From positions 1 through 22,903 of the forward strand of contig NAOQ01000497.1 of NCBI GenBank assembly GCA_002751075.1: a stretch of DNA of 22,903 nt, given 5' to 3'. Shown here one piece after another: positions 9,001-18,261 of the stretch (its first letter is position 1; each line of letters starts with the position of its first letter). The position numbers and the translations under genes are program-made. The DNA comes from Ichthyophonus hoferi. Its lineage: Eukaryota; Opisthokonta; Ichthyosporea; Ichthyophonida; Ichthyophonidae. A model generated the notes under the pieces. That model saw only the letters and a program-made list of their open reading frames with translations. It was not told where the DNA came from and searched no databases.

Positions 9001-11171
9001 ACATACATATATAAAGGGGAATATAAAGAAAGAAAGCCCGATATACCAATATAAAGTACACACATACACATACATACATATATACATACATACACACATA
9101 CACATACATACATATATACATTCATACTATCATACACGTACATACCCCGTGGTATAACAACCGAGAATAGACAAGGAGAGAAAAGGAATAGTGGGTGATG
9201 TTGTACATAATGAGCTAGTCGTTGGATAGCGAATTCTGTTTTTGGTGTTAAGAACATACGAGCATTGGCATGCTAGGTAGGGAGGGATGGTTAGGTGCGA
9301 GATGCCCCCAACATATATGTATGTATTTGTCTGTATATATGTGCATATGTATGCATGAATGTATATGTACATGTATATGTATATATATATGTGTATATAT
9401 AATTACTAGTATTTATCAGGTACAGTAATTTCAAACAACTGACACCCAGACAAATTGCAATTATCGCATCTATAATACAATCTCCTCTACTACTTCCACA
9501 TATATTATAGCAAATCAAAAACATATATGCATACTTCTATAACATATTCTCTACCTTCTTTCTAAACATATATATATATTTCACATTACGTTTTACTGTT
9601 TAATACCTTACTTCCTACTAGCACTGTCCTGTTTGCCATTAGTCCAATATCATTAGGGGGAATCTCCGGGTCATATGTACGAGCATATGGTAGACCTTTG
9701 GGCAAACATTCCAATGGTGTATTTAACCAATTACGATTGGATAAAAGGCAATCGGTATCCAAGGGTCCAGCTGCAGCACATTTTCTAGCCAATGATCTAG
9801 CGCGTACATCGATGGCATCGTGTACTTTAGAAATCAAATAGTTCTATTGTTGAAGAGAAGGAAAGAAATAATGAGAAAATATCAGCATGTATGTTTATAT
9901 AACAAAGAGACAAAAGGAAAAATGAATATTGATTATTATACAGTGCACATATGTGTGTCAATTTGACACCCACGCCTCCACAGAACACACCCTCTCAGTG
10001 AGATTAAATGTGTTAGACTACCAATTATACAGTTGATTTATTTTAAGCTTTCTTCTCCATAATACAGGATAAACATATTGGCATCTATATAGCCAGGAAG
10101 CGGGATAGCTTGGGAAGATGGTCGAATATTATATAGGCAGGTGATATTCTCAGCAGTAGTGGTGATGAGAAAGAATTAAGAATAATATATCATGAAGCTC
10201 TTTAGCATGAAAAAAAAAGGGGGGGGGGGGAGACAAAGAAGTGGAAAGGAAATTAACAGCAAGAAAATAAGGAATAAATATATATAGGTGTGTGTGGGTA
10301 CATGTGTGAGGGAAGCGCATGAAGCAAGAACAAGAAGAGTGAATGAAAGAAAGAGAAAGAGAAAAGTGTAATAAGACAATAGTATTTTTCCACGGAACGA
10401 ATAGGCTGTTGTATTAAGGCTCACCTCACCAACCGTATCTGCATGACCGTATCTTTTTGCATTTTGAAATGGAAAATTACGTTCATAGGTGTTCCATACG
10501 CCCAGATCTGGGTCAATATGATCTTCCTCCCCTTCAGTCTCACACCTTTCATCTCTTTCTTGTTTCTTTCTTCTTCTTTTCTTTATACTCTCTTTCCATT
10601 TTTCCTTTTTCTTTTTAAACTTAAGAGATTTATAATTTATCTCCTTAATATCATGGTCTTTCTCGCCATCGACCTCCTCAATATCTACAGTACTATGCTC
10701 TTCCTCATAAGCTGTTTCATTCACAAATTCATCATCAGAAGTATCTAAGAAATCCTGCCCATGCTGTTCTGCAAACTCCGTGGTTGAATCCATCCATTTA
10801 TAATGACCAAAAGCATTTGAAACACGATGTACTTTTCTTTTCTGTGAACCATCAAAAAAACATACACCAACATCAACTATATAGTTCTCCTGGTCGTCAT
10901 ACCTATTGCTTTCGGATGATAAAAAACGCGAAAACGGTCGCTTTTTCCCTGCCCACTTTGCCTGCAAAACACATTCTCTTGCTGTTTTCTTGTATCTTAA
11001 GTGTTGCTGTAGTAAAGCTGAGTATTCCCGGCAAAGGAAGTCCTTCCTAATGCTGATTCTAAGTTTTGAAGATAGAGAGGTGCAATCCACAAGGGTAATT
11101 GTGGCATACCGACTGGTAGCCAGCCAGTTCCCAGAACGTAACCACGCATAGAGCGGATTAACACGGAACAT
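6077..11171 (-). CDS. uncharacterised six-exon gene, predicted mitochondrial protein
   Basis: Exons on the minus strand: 11171-10425, 9843-9607, 9272-9146, 8135-7815, 7372-7233 and 6271-6077 (stop TAA). All have GT...AG ends and matching phases, and together encode about 588 residues. The start is the first ATG of the first exon, with an in-frame TAG just upstream. Residues 1-28 contain Arg but no acidic residue (MFRVNPLYAWLRSGNWLATS), like a mitochondrial presequence. Residues 137-176 are acidic and 178-210 are Lys/Arg-rich (KFKKKKEKW, KKRRRKKQERDER), which could also serve as a nuclear signal. The later exons look globular: PPNDIGLMANRT, ARMFLTPKTEFAIQRLAHYV, GRYLLKNPYLILGANVES, ISVTCVTDSQGKVLSLLVPD, and the end CGQWKLVEDI. 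I do not recognise the family and assign no function. The exon 1 to exon 2 join is the least certain. Downstream exons have no start codon of their own, and both edges are phase 0, which favours one gene. Confidence 0.68.
6779..6816. repeat. heptanucleotide microsatellite in gene 2 intron
   Basis: About four to five copies of TGTATAT in tandem, in the intron between 7232 and 6272. Confidence 0.85.
7009..7035. repeat. (GGGAGA)n microsatellite
   Basis: Four units of GGGAGA on the plus strand (TCTCCC on the transcribed strand of gene 2), in the same intron as the heptanucleotide repeat. Confidence 0.85.
7580..7672. repeat. TTATACTATA / CTGTATTGTA decamer repeat
   Basis: Two adjacent ten-base repeats: four units near TTATACTATA, then four near CTGTATTGTA. 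They are flanked on both sides by the word CTTTAGACAG (about 7568 and 7670). Intronic in gene 2. Confidence 0.8.
8268..8648. repeat. large TATATCC/TATACTA minisatellite
   Basis: About ten degenerate copies of a unit near 36 bases: ATATCCATATCCTATATA followed by CTATACTATACTAATGTT. It lies in the gene 2 intron 9145-8136. Open frames of about 80 residues across it (repeating YPYPIYYTIL) are artefacts of the repeat. Confidence 0.9.
9010..9125. repeat. ACATACAC-type microsatellite, duplicated block
   Basis: CACATACACATACATACATA followed by TATACATACA occurs twice in tandem (about 9060-9085 and 9095-9120). Just before it, AATATAAAGTA(T/C)ACACA occurs twice (near 8968 and 9050). Intronic in gene 2. 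Confidence 0.75.
9308..9402. repeat. TATG/TATA microsatellite
   Basis: Degenerate ATGTATGT and TATATGTA repeats in the intron between 9606 and 9273 of gene 2. Confidence 0.8.
10038..10148 (-). CDS. candidate alternative terminal exon of gene 2
   Basis: Minus-strand segment inside the first intron of gene 2. It follows a pyrimidine-rich stretch ending CTGCTGAG and is in phase with the donor at 10425. It would add 36 residues (NITCLYNIRPSSQAIPLPGY...GEESLK) and a TAA stop. AATAAA overlaps that stop (10042-10037). Use of this exon would give a 285-residue protein with the presequence and charged region only. The body is GC-richer than the surrounding intron, as real exons here are. The plus strand of the same stretch is also open behind a CAG acceptor-like site, so strand and reality are uncertain. 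Confidence 0.4.
   Translation of the reverse strand, partial: NITCLYNIRPSSQAIPLPGYIDANMFILYYGEESLK
10210..10230. repeat. A9G12 homopolymer junction
   Basis: Nine A followed directly by twelve G on the plus strand. On the transcribed strand of gene 2 this is a C-then-T pyrimidine run about 60 bases before the candidate acceptor at 10149. It could act as a distal pyrimidine tract. Confidence 0.9.
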
Positions 11172-11554
11172 TTTGTTTAGGGATAATTCCTAAACACATA
11201 GGTAGGTTAGGTAGGTATTGGTTTAATATATTACTTTTAGGTAAGTTCAACTAGATATAAATAATATGTAAGATAAGTTATAAAAGGAAAAACCGGTGCG
11301 GGGATTATTCTGGCTCGCTTCACGTTTCATTTAAGATTGCATAGGTAATATAATGTATAGCTGCACTATAACGAAAATATACTAACAGAACATAATCTGG
11401 AATTAGTATAAAATAACATAATACAATTTAATCTATTATTAGTATACATGACATGATACAATTTGATATTAGCATAAAATAAAATAAAATATAATAATAT
11501 AATCTGGTATTTATATATAGCATAATATACTAATATGGTACTAGATAGACTTAC

Positions 11555-11598
11555 CGCAAACCTACTGCAGTATTGCCTAGCCAGATTTTAGGGTGGTT
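11555..11598 (-). other. candidate exon upstream of gene 2
   Basis: A strong minus-strand donor (TTTGCG then GTAAGT) at 11554 follows an open 44-base segment with an acceptor-like AATGTAG in front. It reads NHPKIWLGNTAVGL in the frame set by the preceding candidate (phase 0 entry). If it is a 5' UTR exon of gene 2, it could splice to the TTTAG acceptor just before GAATTATCCC, about 20 bases upstream of the gene 2 ATG. That splice would not keep an upstream frame open. Confidence 0.3.
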
Positions 11599-11874
11599 CT
11601 ACATTACCAGTTTCTTATTACTATATTCACATATTCACAGTATTAACGCTATTGCAAGTTATTGTGGTATATTTGTCAAACAGGACAGAATGGAAACAAC
11701 TCAAATATGCCAGCATACGCCGGAAAGCCCACATTTGTATGCCCACTTGTATTTTTATGTCAGATATACCTACATCTTATACATTACAATAGACAAAAAT
11801 GTAGTTATATGTATACACAATTGAAAGGGTTGTCAAATCATGATAACAGTGGTGAGTGTAGTAATACGATCGAA

Positions 11875-11942
11875 AATATTATTATATTACTATATTACTA
11901 TATAATTATATTATTACATTACTGTACTACTATATTACATTT
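11875..11942. repeat. TATTACTATA-type repeat
   Basis: ATTATATTACTATATTACTA words repeated with small changes. AT-rich and non-coding. Confidence 0.75.
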
Positions 11943-11976
11943 ATAACTCATTATAACATCAAGGGGGGATACATAC

Positions 11977-12088
11977 TTGTAAAGGTGAAATTAACCCCCC
12001 TCCTCCCCTCCCCCCCCCGGTTGAAGGATTTACAGAAGATATAGAGGGAGAGAGCGCGATGATTGGTTCACCAGGTAAGGGAGGGAGA
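11977..12088 (-). other. candidate minus-strand exon, Gly/Pro/Ser-rich
   Basis: Minus strand, between an acceptor-like ATATCACAG and a CAA-GTATGT donor. It is open in one frame: LPPLPGEPIIALSPSISS, then a Gly run encoded by a poly-G stretch, then LISPLQ. Its exit phase 0 agrees with the candidate at 11598-11555. The poly-G part works equally well as a C-rich pyrimidine tract for a plus-strand acceptor at 12035, so the strand cannot be settled here. Confidence 0.22.
12036..12074 (+). other. candidate 39-base plus-strand exon
   Basis: A very C-rich tract (about 11993-12018) is followed by TTTACAG, then 39 bases, then CCAG-GTAAGG, an excellent donor. The sequence is open in two of three frames (for example RYRGRERDDWFT). 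It overlaps the minus-strand candidate 11977-12088, so at most one is likely real. Confidence 0.22.
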
Positions 12089-12189
12089 CTGTGATATTAG
12101 ATATTAACTGGATATGATTGGATATAAATAGTAGTTGTATGGATGTCAATTGTGGTATGTGTAATAGAATATTAGTGGCATGGGATGAT

Positions 12190-12365
12190 AGTATAGTAGT
12201 ATTATAGGGTAATAGTAAAATAGGAAGTAAAGTAGTCTAGTAGTATGTAGTATAATAGGATAATAGAATAATAGTATAGTAGTATAGTAGTATAATAGTA
12301 TGATAGTGTCATAGTATGGTAGTATAATAGTATAGCAGTATTATAGTATTATAGTATAGTAGTAT
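12190..12365. repeat. TAGTA/ATAGTATAG repeat
   Basis: Long degenerate run of TAGTATAGTAG and TAATAGTATA words, the reverse-complement flavour of the TACTA repeat at the left window edge. Confidence 0.85.
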
Positions 12366-12479
12366 GTAAAAGAGAAGACTGACGAATGTGAATCAGAAAC
12401 CAAACACCAATTTTGAGATTAAACTGTTCATCCGCAAGTGGCATATATATTATTATATCCTGCAGTCCCATAATGCATT

Positions 12480-12547
12480 ATATGTACGTATGTTATATAT
12501 ATATGTATATATGTATGTAAGTATGTATGTGTGTATGTATGCATATA
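12480..12547. repeat. (TATG)n microsatellite
   Basis: GTATGTATATATGTATGTAA-type repeat, like those at 1055-1235 and 9308-9402. Confidence 0.8.
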
Positions 12548-12880
12548 GTATTTATGTGCTTGTTATTTGATGAACATACATACCTCACCTAGTTCATAAA
12601 GGCTGATAAATAATTATATATTATATTGTATTATATTATATTATAGTAGTATATTAACTAATCACCTATCCTCTTTAATAGCTACATAAGCTAATAAATA
12701 TGTAAGGTAATAGATATAACTATAGCTGTATATAAATAATTTATTGTCCAATAGGAAAGTCTGGCCACAAGACCAATGGCAGTATCAAAGCAACTTTATT
12801 ATTAGATTATCTGGTTGGTTAAAAAGGCAATTATCATATTAGATCTGGATCTAAATGTGACTTTTACTAGTAATAAGTGA

Positions 12881-12917
12881 TATACCATATATGGTATTAT
12901 ATACTATATATGGTATA
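12881..12917. repeat. nested palindrome
   Basis: TATACCATATA (12881-12891) and its reverse complement TATATGGTATA (12907-12917) flank an AT-rich centre. The left half itself contains the perfect 16-base palindrome ATACCATATATGGTAT (12882-12897). It could extrude as a hairpin. Confidence 0.8.
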
Positions 12918-14796
12918 TTCTAAAATAAGGTTTCGTCTAATAACCTGACTGGAACTATTCATAAACATTCTTATTGACTAGTACACCTCCTGAAAGATAA
13001 CAAAGACCCACTAGGAATACCTAATCTTATTTTGATAGAATGGAACGTATAAATGCTTAAACTTGAGAAATTCACTTAAAAAACAAACATATAATTGTAT
13101 ACTATCAACTAACCTATAGTTATTGCTGGTTTGTAAATTTAGGGGAATGGTTCACTAGTCATCTGTAAGAAATACAGAGATTGTTGCCTCAGGAGAAAGG
13201 TTATTGAGCTCATAGAGTTGATAATATTAACAACTTAATCAGGTTAAATATTTCAAGTATATTTAACTTTTTCTTTTCTTTTAATTGTCTTCTCACGGGG
13301 TATAGGCACCTATGCCCAGAATAAATTACACATGTTACAATTAAACTGAATTGAAAACTCATTTACAAGTTATATTCAAAATATGAAGGGGGATTCCATA
13401 ATAATTAAACTGGAAATACCAAAAAATTGAAAATTAACAGGATGATAAATTGTATTACTCAAGATTTTACGTCTACAACTAAAGTGATGCAAAACAGAGA
13501 TCGTTTTGCAACAGTACCTCACTGACCTTGATAATTTGTGTGCAAGGATAAGAGAATTTTTTTACAGATGGAATACATTGCAGAAAAATGCAGGCCCTGA
13601 TCTGATCTTACAAAAAATAAGTAGGCTTATAATTTAATTTTTAATTAAAAATATTTTATGTATAATTTCAAAAGAATGAAAACGTCAGTGAACAAAACTT
13701 AATTTTGTGGATAAACCGAAAAAATAGTAGATTTTGCCTTAGACATACTAAAGTAAATCAAGAATTAGAGAGTTGAAATATAAATAATAATAAATTATAG
13801 TTAGTAAATTATTATTAAATACACATTTAAATATAGACGTTTTAAATTGGGTATATACATACATATACCATTTGCGTTTCATACTCAAATCATTATTGGT
13901 GTTTTACATTTCATATATATATATGTAAATGAAAAGGTATGAAATATTTTAATCATAAGGAATACAGTCTGCATTGACTTTATTTCACACAATTGGCTGA
14001 TGGTAATTTATTTGGTATTTTTGCATAAATATCAATGAACATGATGTTTGCATGAAGCTACGTGCAGAATTAGGCAAGAAAAAATGCATCCTGCAGTACT
14101 TGATAATATTCTGTTGTCTCGCATCATGGTATTAACAATCTGATACTCATTCATAGATCGGACGACATAGAGTGCTAGATATTGATGGAAGGACAATGCT
14201 CTTGTTTATCAAGAGAAAACTAGGAAAAATATTCGACTAAGAAAATGATATAAAACGTTGCAGGAAATCTAAGCGTGAAAAACAAAAACAAATAATTAAT
14301 TACTTGTCATTAACATACTATATTATCGTCCAAGCAATGGAAACCAAGAAGAAATAAGCATACTGATAGAAATCTAAAAGGAACAGATAATCCGCATGTC
14401 AACGTTTTTATTCTCCACACACATGACGGCTGTAGTGGCGTAGTTAGATTGGACCATTTCTGCATTCCCCGCCCCCTTTTTGTTTTTTTTTCGTAGAACT
14501 ATCTCAACCGATTTATTTCTAGATTTATCTTCTACTTCTTCTCTTAGGTGGTCATTAAAATAATAATTTTTTAATTGTGGTGAATGTGAAATGAATAACC
14601 TCGTAGTTATATATATATATATATAATATTGCAGCAAATAAATAGGTAGAAAAATGTCGAGTTGCAACAATTTTGAAATATTCGTGCCATCTATTTTATT
14701 TTTTATACATATATTATTGTTATATTAATATGCTTCTATTATGACAAAGACATGCCAGTAATATAGAGCCAGAAGGCAAGTGATATATACATACAC

Positions 14797-15060
14797 TCAC
14801 TCGATTCTAGAAAATTTAATATCAATCCATCTCATCCCCTGATCACAATATATATTATACATGCATGCAAATACATATCTGATACTAGTAAGCATACTTT
14901 CATTCACTCTTTATTATGGAAAGCTTACTATTGTTCCATCCCAACCCTTAGCCACAATATATACATCCATACAAACAAAATATTATTAAATATACTATCA
15001 CTCAATTTTATTATGGTTCCATGCCAGTCCTTGATCACAATATATATATATATACATACA
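14797..15060. repeat. degenerate tandem repeat, about 85-110 bp unit
   Basis: Three units, each with TCACTC near the start (14797, 14904, 14998), then TTTATTATGG in units two and three, a TCCATC or TCCATG word, and GATCACAATATAT or a variant (CACAAT at 14844, 14953, 15036). Each ends in a TATACATACA-type tail. Confidence 0.6.
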
Positions 15061-15513
15061 TATATAATATATATACGGATGTATATTGTTGATTCATACA
15101 AGCGTCAATCTTTATGTGGGTATGAACTCATAAAAAGCAAATATAACCAAGACTAGCTAAAACCTCTAAAATGGACGGGCTTTGATAGTCGAGCTTATTA
15201 GCTAAACCTCACAACTTTCTAGAAATAGGGATAAATAATAAACCAATATGAGCCAATCTTTGAAAAAACTTACAAAACAATCATATTCCTAAGAGTATAT
15301 ATAACCGTATAGCGGAGATAATATCATATCATAGCTTACTTTGAATATAAGACAATTGAGAACAATACGCATGTCATATCAATGTAAGTAGATATAAAGC
15401 ATAAAACCAGATGTTAAGTAATACCTTAAAAAAAATACACAGAAAGACTGACAGCGCTCATGCTATCCATCTATCTATCTATCATACTACCTAACTAATA
15501 GCTACATGCTACA

Positions 15514-18178
15514 CTACTCTGTTTTCTTCGTCCTTCTAGACCTTCCTACCAGTTCCTTATCAATCAATTCCTGTGGTCTCATCTTTGAGTACAATCTCTC
15601 GTAAATGCCACAAGGATTACAAAGCCACACATCCGCGCCCAAGGTTTTACTCTTTCTCCACATAGCTGTCTGTCCTCTATTGCAGTTACTGCACTGTCTG
15701 TTCTTGTCAGTTCTCGGACGCGATTCTCTCTTACGCTTTCCTTCTTTCTTGACTAAACCTGGACCTAGCTTATCTCCATCAATCATCATTCCCCCGTTGG
15801 CTCCATGTACACCTGCATGTACTCCCTCCTCTCCTCCACCCACTTTGGGGGGCTCGCCCTGATTCTGATAGGCTGGATTGGGTGGGTAATAAGGGTATGG
15901 GGCCTGGCTATACACCCATCCCCCGGGTGCCTTCTTATCTTGAGTAGGGTACTGATAACCGCCATAATACTGGGCATAGGGGCCCTGAGGAGGTGGGATG
16001 TAACCATAGTAGCCGGGGTAACCTATTTCAGAAGAGGGGGCAGTCTTGTTGGCGGCCTTGGCATCATATGGATTCCAGAAGGCAGGAGGGTAGCCACCCT
16101 CTACAACTGGGTGTTGTTGTTCCTCTTCTGGGGTGGCCTCTCCTTCTCCCTCTTCCGTCCTATCTTTCTTTGTTTCTTTGTTGTCGTCCTTATCAGGAGA
16201 TACAGGGGGGATCTTGGGAGATACGCTTGGATTTGGGTTAGGGGCAGAGATAGGGATAGGAATGGGGTTAGGATTGGCGCCAGGGTTAGTGTTAGGGTTG
16301 GGAATTGCATTCGGATTCGGATTACCATTGGGGTTGGCTGGGCCTGGCCCGCCAGAAGGACCAGGGAACCACATGGCAGGGTGTTGGTGCATGGGGTAGG
16401 CTCCAGCCCCCATGGGAGGATAGCCGGCATACACATACCATGGGTTGGCATGAGGGGGCATGGTATTAGGTGGACCCTTACTATCTGGCCCTATCACGTA
16501 TTGAGGCATTACAGGGTGGCCTATCTCATCCGATATGGGACTAGGCTCACACCTTCTCCTGGGGGCACGTAGGATGCCCCACTTATTCTGGGGTCTGTGA
16601 ATACCATGCTTACGGTGATAGATACCACAGGCATTGCACAACAACATTCTAGCTGCCCCTTCCGTGTCGGCCTTGGCATGGCGCCACATAGTACTGTTAT
16701 CTGTACTACAGTTAGCACACATTTTAGGCGCTCCTTTAGTCTTAGTACTGGCTACACTTTTATATTTCTTAGCTACATTCTTATCTCTCTCTTCAGCAGA
16801 CATGCTAAGTAAGAATGGAATCAATGGGTCATCATAGTCAGCCTTCTTATCTCCATGTTCTCCCTCCCCCGTTGAGCTCCCTGTCGGGTCTCCCCCCACG
16901 TTATCCCCCTCGTCTGTCCCATCCTCGGATGGTTCCGGGACAGCTACGTTCTCCTCGCTGATGGCCTCTTCTTTGTCTTGTACTTGCACTTCATCTTGTT
17001 TCCGTTTATTACTGCTGTCACTCTCGTTTGGTTCTGTACATGTACTGCTAATGGCGGTGGGTTGAGAAGGATGGGGTACGTCCTGTAGTTAAAAAGAATA
17101 AGTGTTAGGTAAATAGAAGGTATCATAAGGGGGAGGAAGAGTAAGTGTAGTGTATGATAGTGGTTGATACAAGCAGAACAAAAAAGATAACTAAGACAAG
17201 ACAAAAGATATGCATATATAGTGATAGATATATAGATATAAAGAGGGACATTAAAGTAATTCAATGGACAGTAGCTTATAAAAACGCATAGTTTGTGATT
17301 AGTGAAACTTGCATAGTTTGTTATAATTACCTTCAAATCAAGTCCTGCATTACAATAAGAAAATAAAGAGTAGTAATATTTTAAACTACAAATGGCATGA
17401 TATTAGACGGGATATCTTTCAATAAACTAGTCATAATTGGAAAAATCTGTTATGAAATTTAAAATGGGATTGGTGGATAGAGTGAAAGTGGGTAAATAGT
17501 AGTAAAAACAGGTTAAGAGTGTACGTATGCATGCATGTATAAAGAGGGAGGAAGGAAAAGGGAAGGAGACATATATTTAAGCACGTATATGTTAGGGCGG
17601 TAGTAAAAGTGCAAGAACAAATAAACAAAAGGGAGTAAACAAAAACAAAAAAAAGATAGCAACAATCATAAGTGGTAAAAGGAGAGTAGAATAAAAAATA
17701 ATATAGATTATTACATACGGAAAGAGAAAATAAAAAGGAATAATAAACAGGAAACTAAATCGCTCTAAGTTTAGAAGAAAAGAGAAAAAGAGGTGTATAC
17801 AGGTAAAAAGAAAAAGAAGAAAAAAGAAAATAATAATAGAAGTGGTTAAGAGTAACAATGAGATATAGGAAAGTCTCTGATAATAGTCTTAGAATTGATG
17901 AAAACTGCTGATCACTCGTTCGTTTTTGTTTAAATGTATGGATTACATGAGGCGAGCGGAGCAATATAGAATAGGAAAACGAGAACAAACTAGCGCCTAC
18001 AAGAATATAATAATAGAGAAATATCCACCAAGATAGAAAAGAATGAAAAAGAAGTTGTCGTTCGGTTACTCATTTATTACAGCGACTACAGTAACATGTA
18101 TATACATACCATCTCCTCTTTCACAGCCGGTGCAGTTTCTGCCGTTTCTGGCATTTCCTTTGGTTCGCCGGCAGACAT
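15514..18178 (-). CDS. GATA-type two-zinc-finger transcription factor
   Basis: Two exons on the minus strand: 18178-18110 (23 codons, MSAGEPKEMPETAETAPAVK onward) and 17082-15514 (522 codons and TAG). The junction is phase 0 with GTATGT and CTACAG. Total 545 residues. The ATG is the first after an in-frame TAA in the leader. Finger 1: Cys145, Cys148, Cys172, Cys175 (CANC...CNAC, with STMWRH). Finger 2: Cys487, Cys490, Cys511, Cys514 (CSNC...CNPC, with TAMWRK). Loops are 23 and 20 residues; classical animal fingers have 17. WR, CNAC/CNPC and GIY are kept. A basic tail follows each finger (RAPRRR; RSRRTKK), and a Lys/Arg stretch (KKEGKRKRESRPR) precedes finger 2. The N terminus is acidic. Between fingers lie an Asn-Pro repeat (about 272-309) and a Tyr/Pro/Gly-rich segment (about 354-429). 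It should bind GATA-like DNA in the nucleus. Orthology to a named GATA factor is not claimed. Confidence 0.9.
16225..16338 (-). repeat. Asn-Pro coding repeat, G-rich on the template strand
   Basis: Encodes NPNGNPNPNAIPNPNTNPG and further NP/IP dipeptides in the GATA protein. The plus (template) strand reads as a run of GGGTTAG and GGGTTGGG words, close to telomere-like repeats and able in principle to form a G-quadruplex. It stays in frame, so it is a coding minisatellite, not an interstitial telomere. Confidence 0.8.
17083..18109 (-). other. intron of the GATA gene
   Basis: A 1027-base intron with GTATGT donor and AACTACAG acceptor. It is A-rich on the plus strand. No extra exon was recognised. 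Open frames here (for example 17592-17858) are pyrimidine-driven and low complexity. Several GATA words on either strand occur near 17187-17240. Confidence 0.75.
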
Positions 18179-18261
18179 GATGTTATCAATGATACCTCCT
18201 CCTTTGCAATGCGCACCAATTTACTGTTATCTTCTTCGTACCGTTCCTCTATCTTTCTTTC
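18179..18261 (-). other. 5' UTR part of the GATA start exon, with upstream acceptor
   Basis: TTTTTTTGACACAG ends at 18262 on the minus strand, preceded by CTAATTTTAA, a good branch and acceptor arrangement. The 83 bases between it and the ATG contain in-frame stops, so they are untranslated. This suggests at least one more non-coding exon further upstream, which I could not place. Confidence 0.5.

Larger units (their letters stand above)
11172..15513. other. intergenic region between gene 2 and the GATA gene
   Basis: About 4.3 kb without a confident gene. The first kilobase upstream of gene 2 holds weak exon candidates on both strands (11555-11598, 11977-12088 minus; 12036-12074 plus). Further along are simple repeats (11875-11942, 12190-12365, 12480-12547), a palindrome (12881-12917), long AT-rich stretches in which I see nothing (about 12950-14370), a 98-residue minus frame (14374-14670) judged non-coding, and a degenerate tandem repeat (14797-15060). 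The 3' UTR of the GATA gene must lie in the right-hand part. Confidence 0.6.

Noticed and set aside
14425-14482. TAGTGGCGTAGTTAGA followed by CCCCGCCCCC, reminiscent of the CAGTGGCGTAGC ends of some hAT elements
   Set aside because: No opposite terminal repeat or target-site duplication was found nearby, so one short resemblance is not enough.
14374-14670. 98-codon minus-strand frame with a charged middle (REEVEDKSRNKSVEIVLRKK)
   Set aside because: It starts in TATATA repeats, has no splice or promoter context and no recognised motif; the composition follows local A-rich sequence.
16225-16338. Interstitial telomere (TTAGGG-like words)
   Set aside because: The words are irregular and stay in frame as an Asn-Pro repeat of the GATA protein.
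15605-16572. Long plus-strand frames (up to 255 codons) opposite the GATA exon
   Set aside because: They are shadows of the GC-rich GATA coding sequence; the minus frame has clear zinc fingers and supported splice sites.
719-18178. A functional zinc-related gene cluster (zinc transporter next to zinc-finger factor)
   Set aside because: Adjacency of unrelated genes is ordinary in eukaryotes; nothing in the sequence links their regulation.
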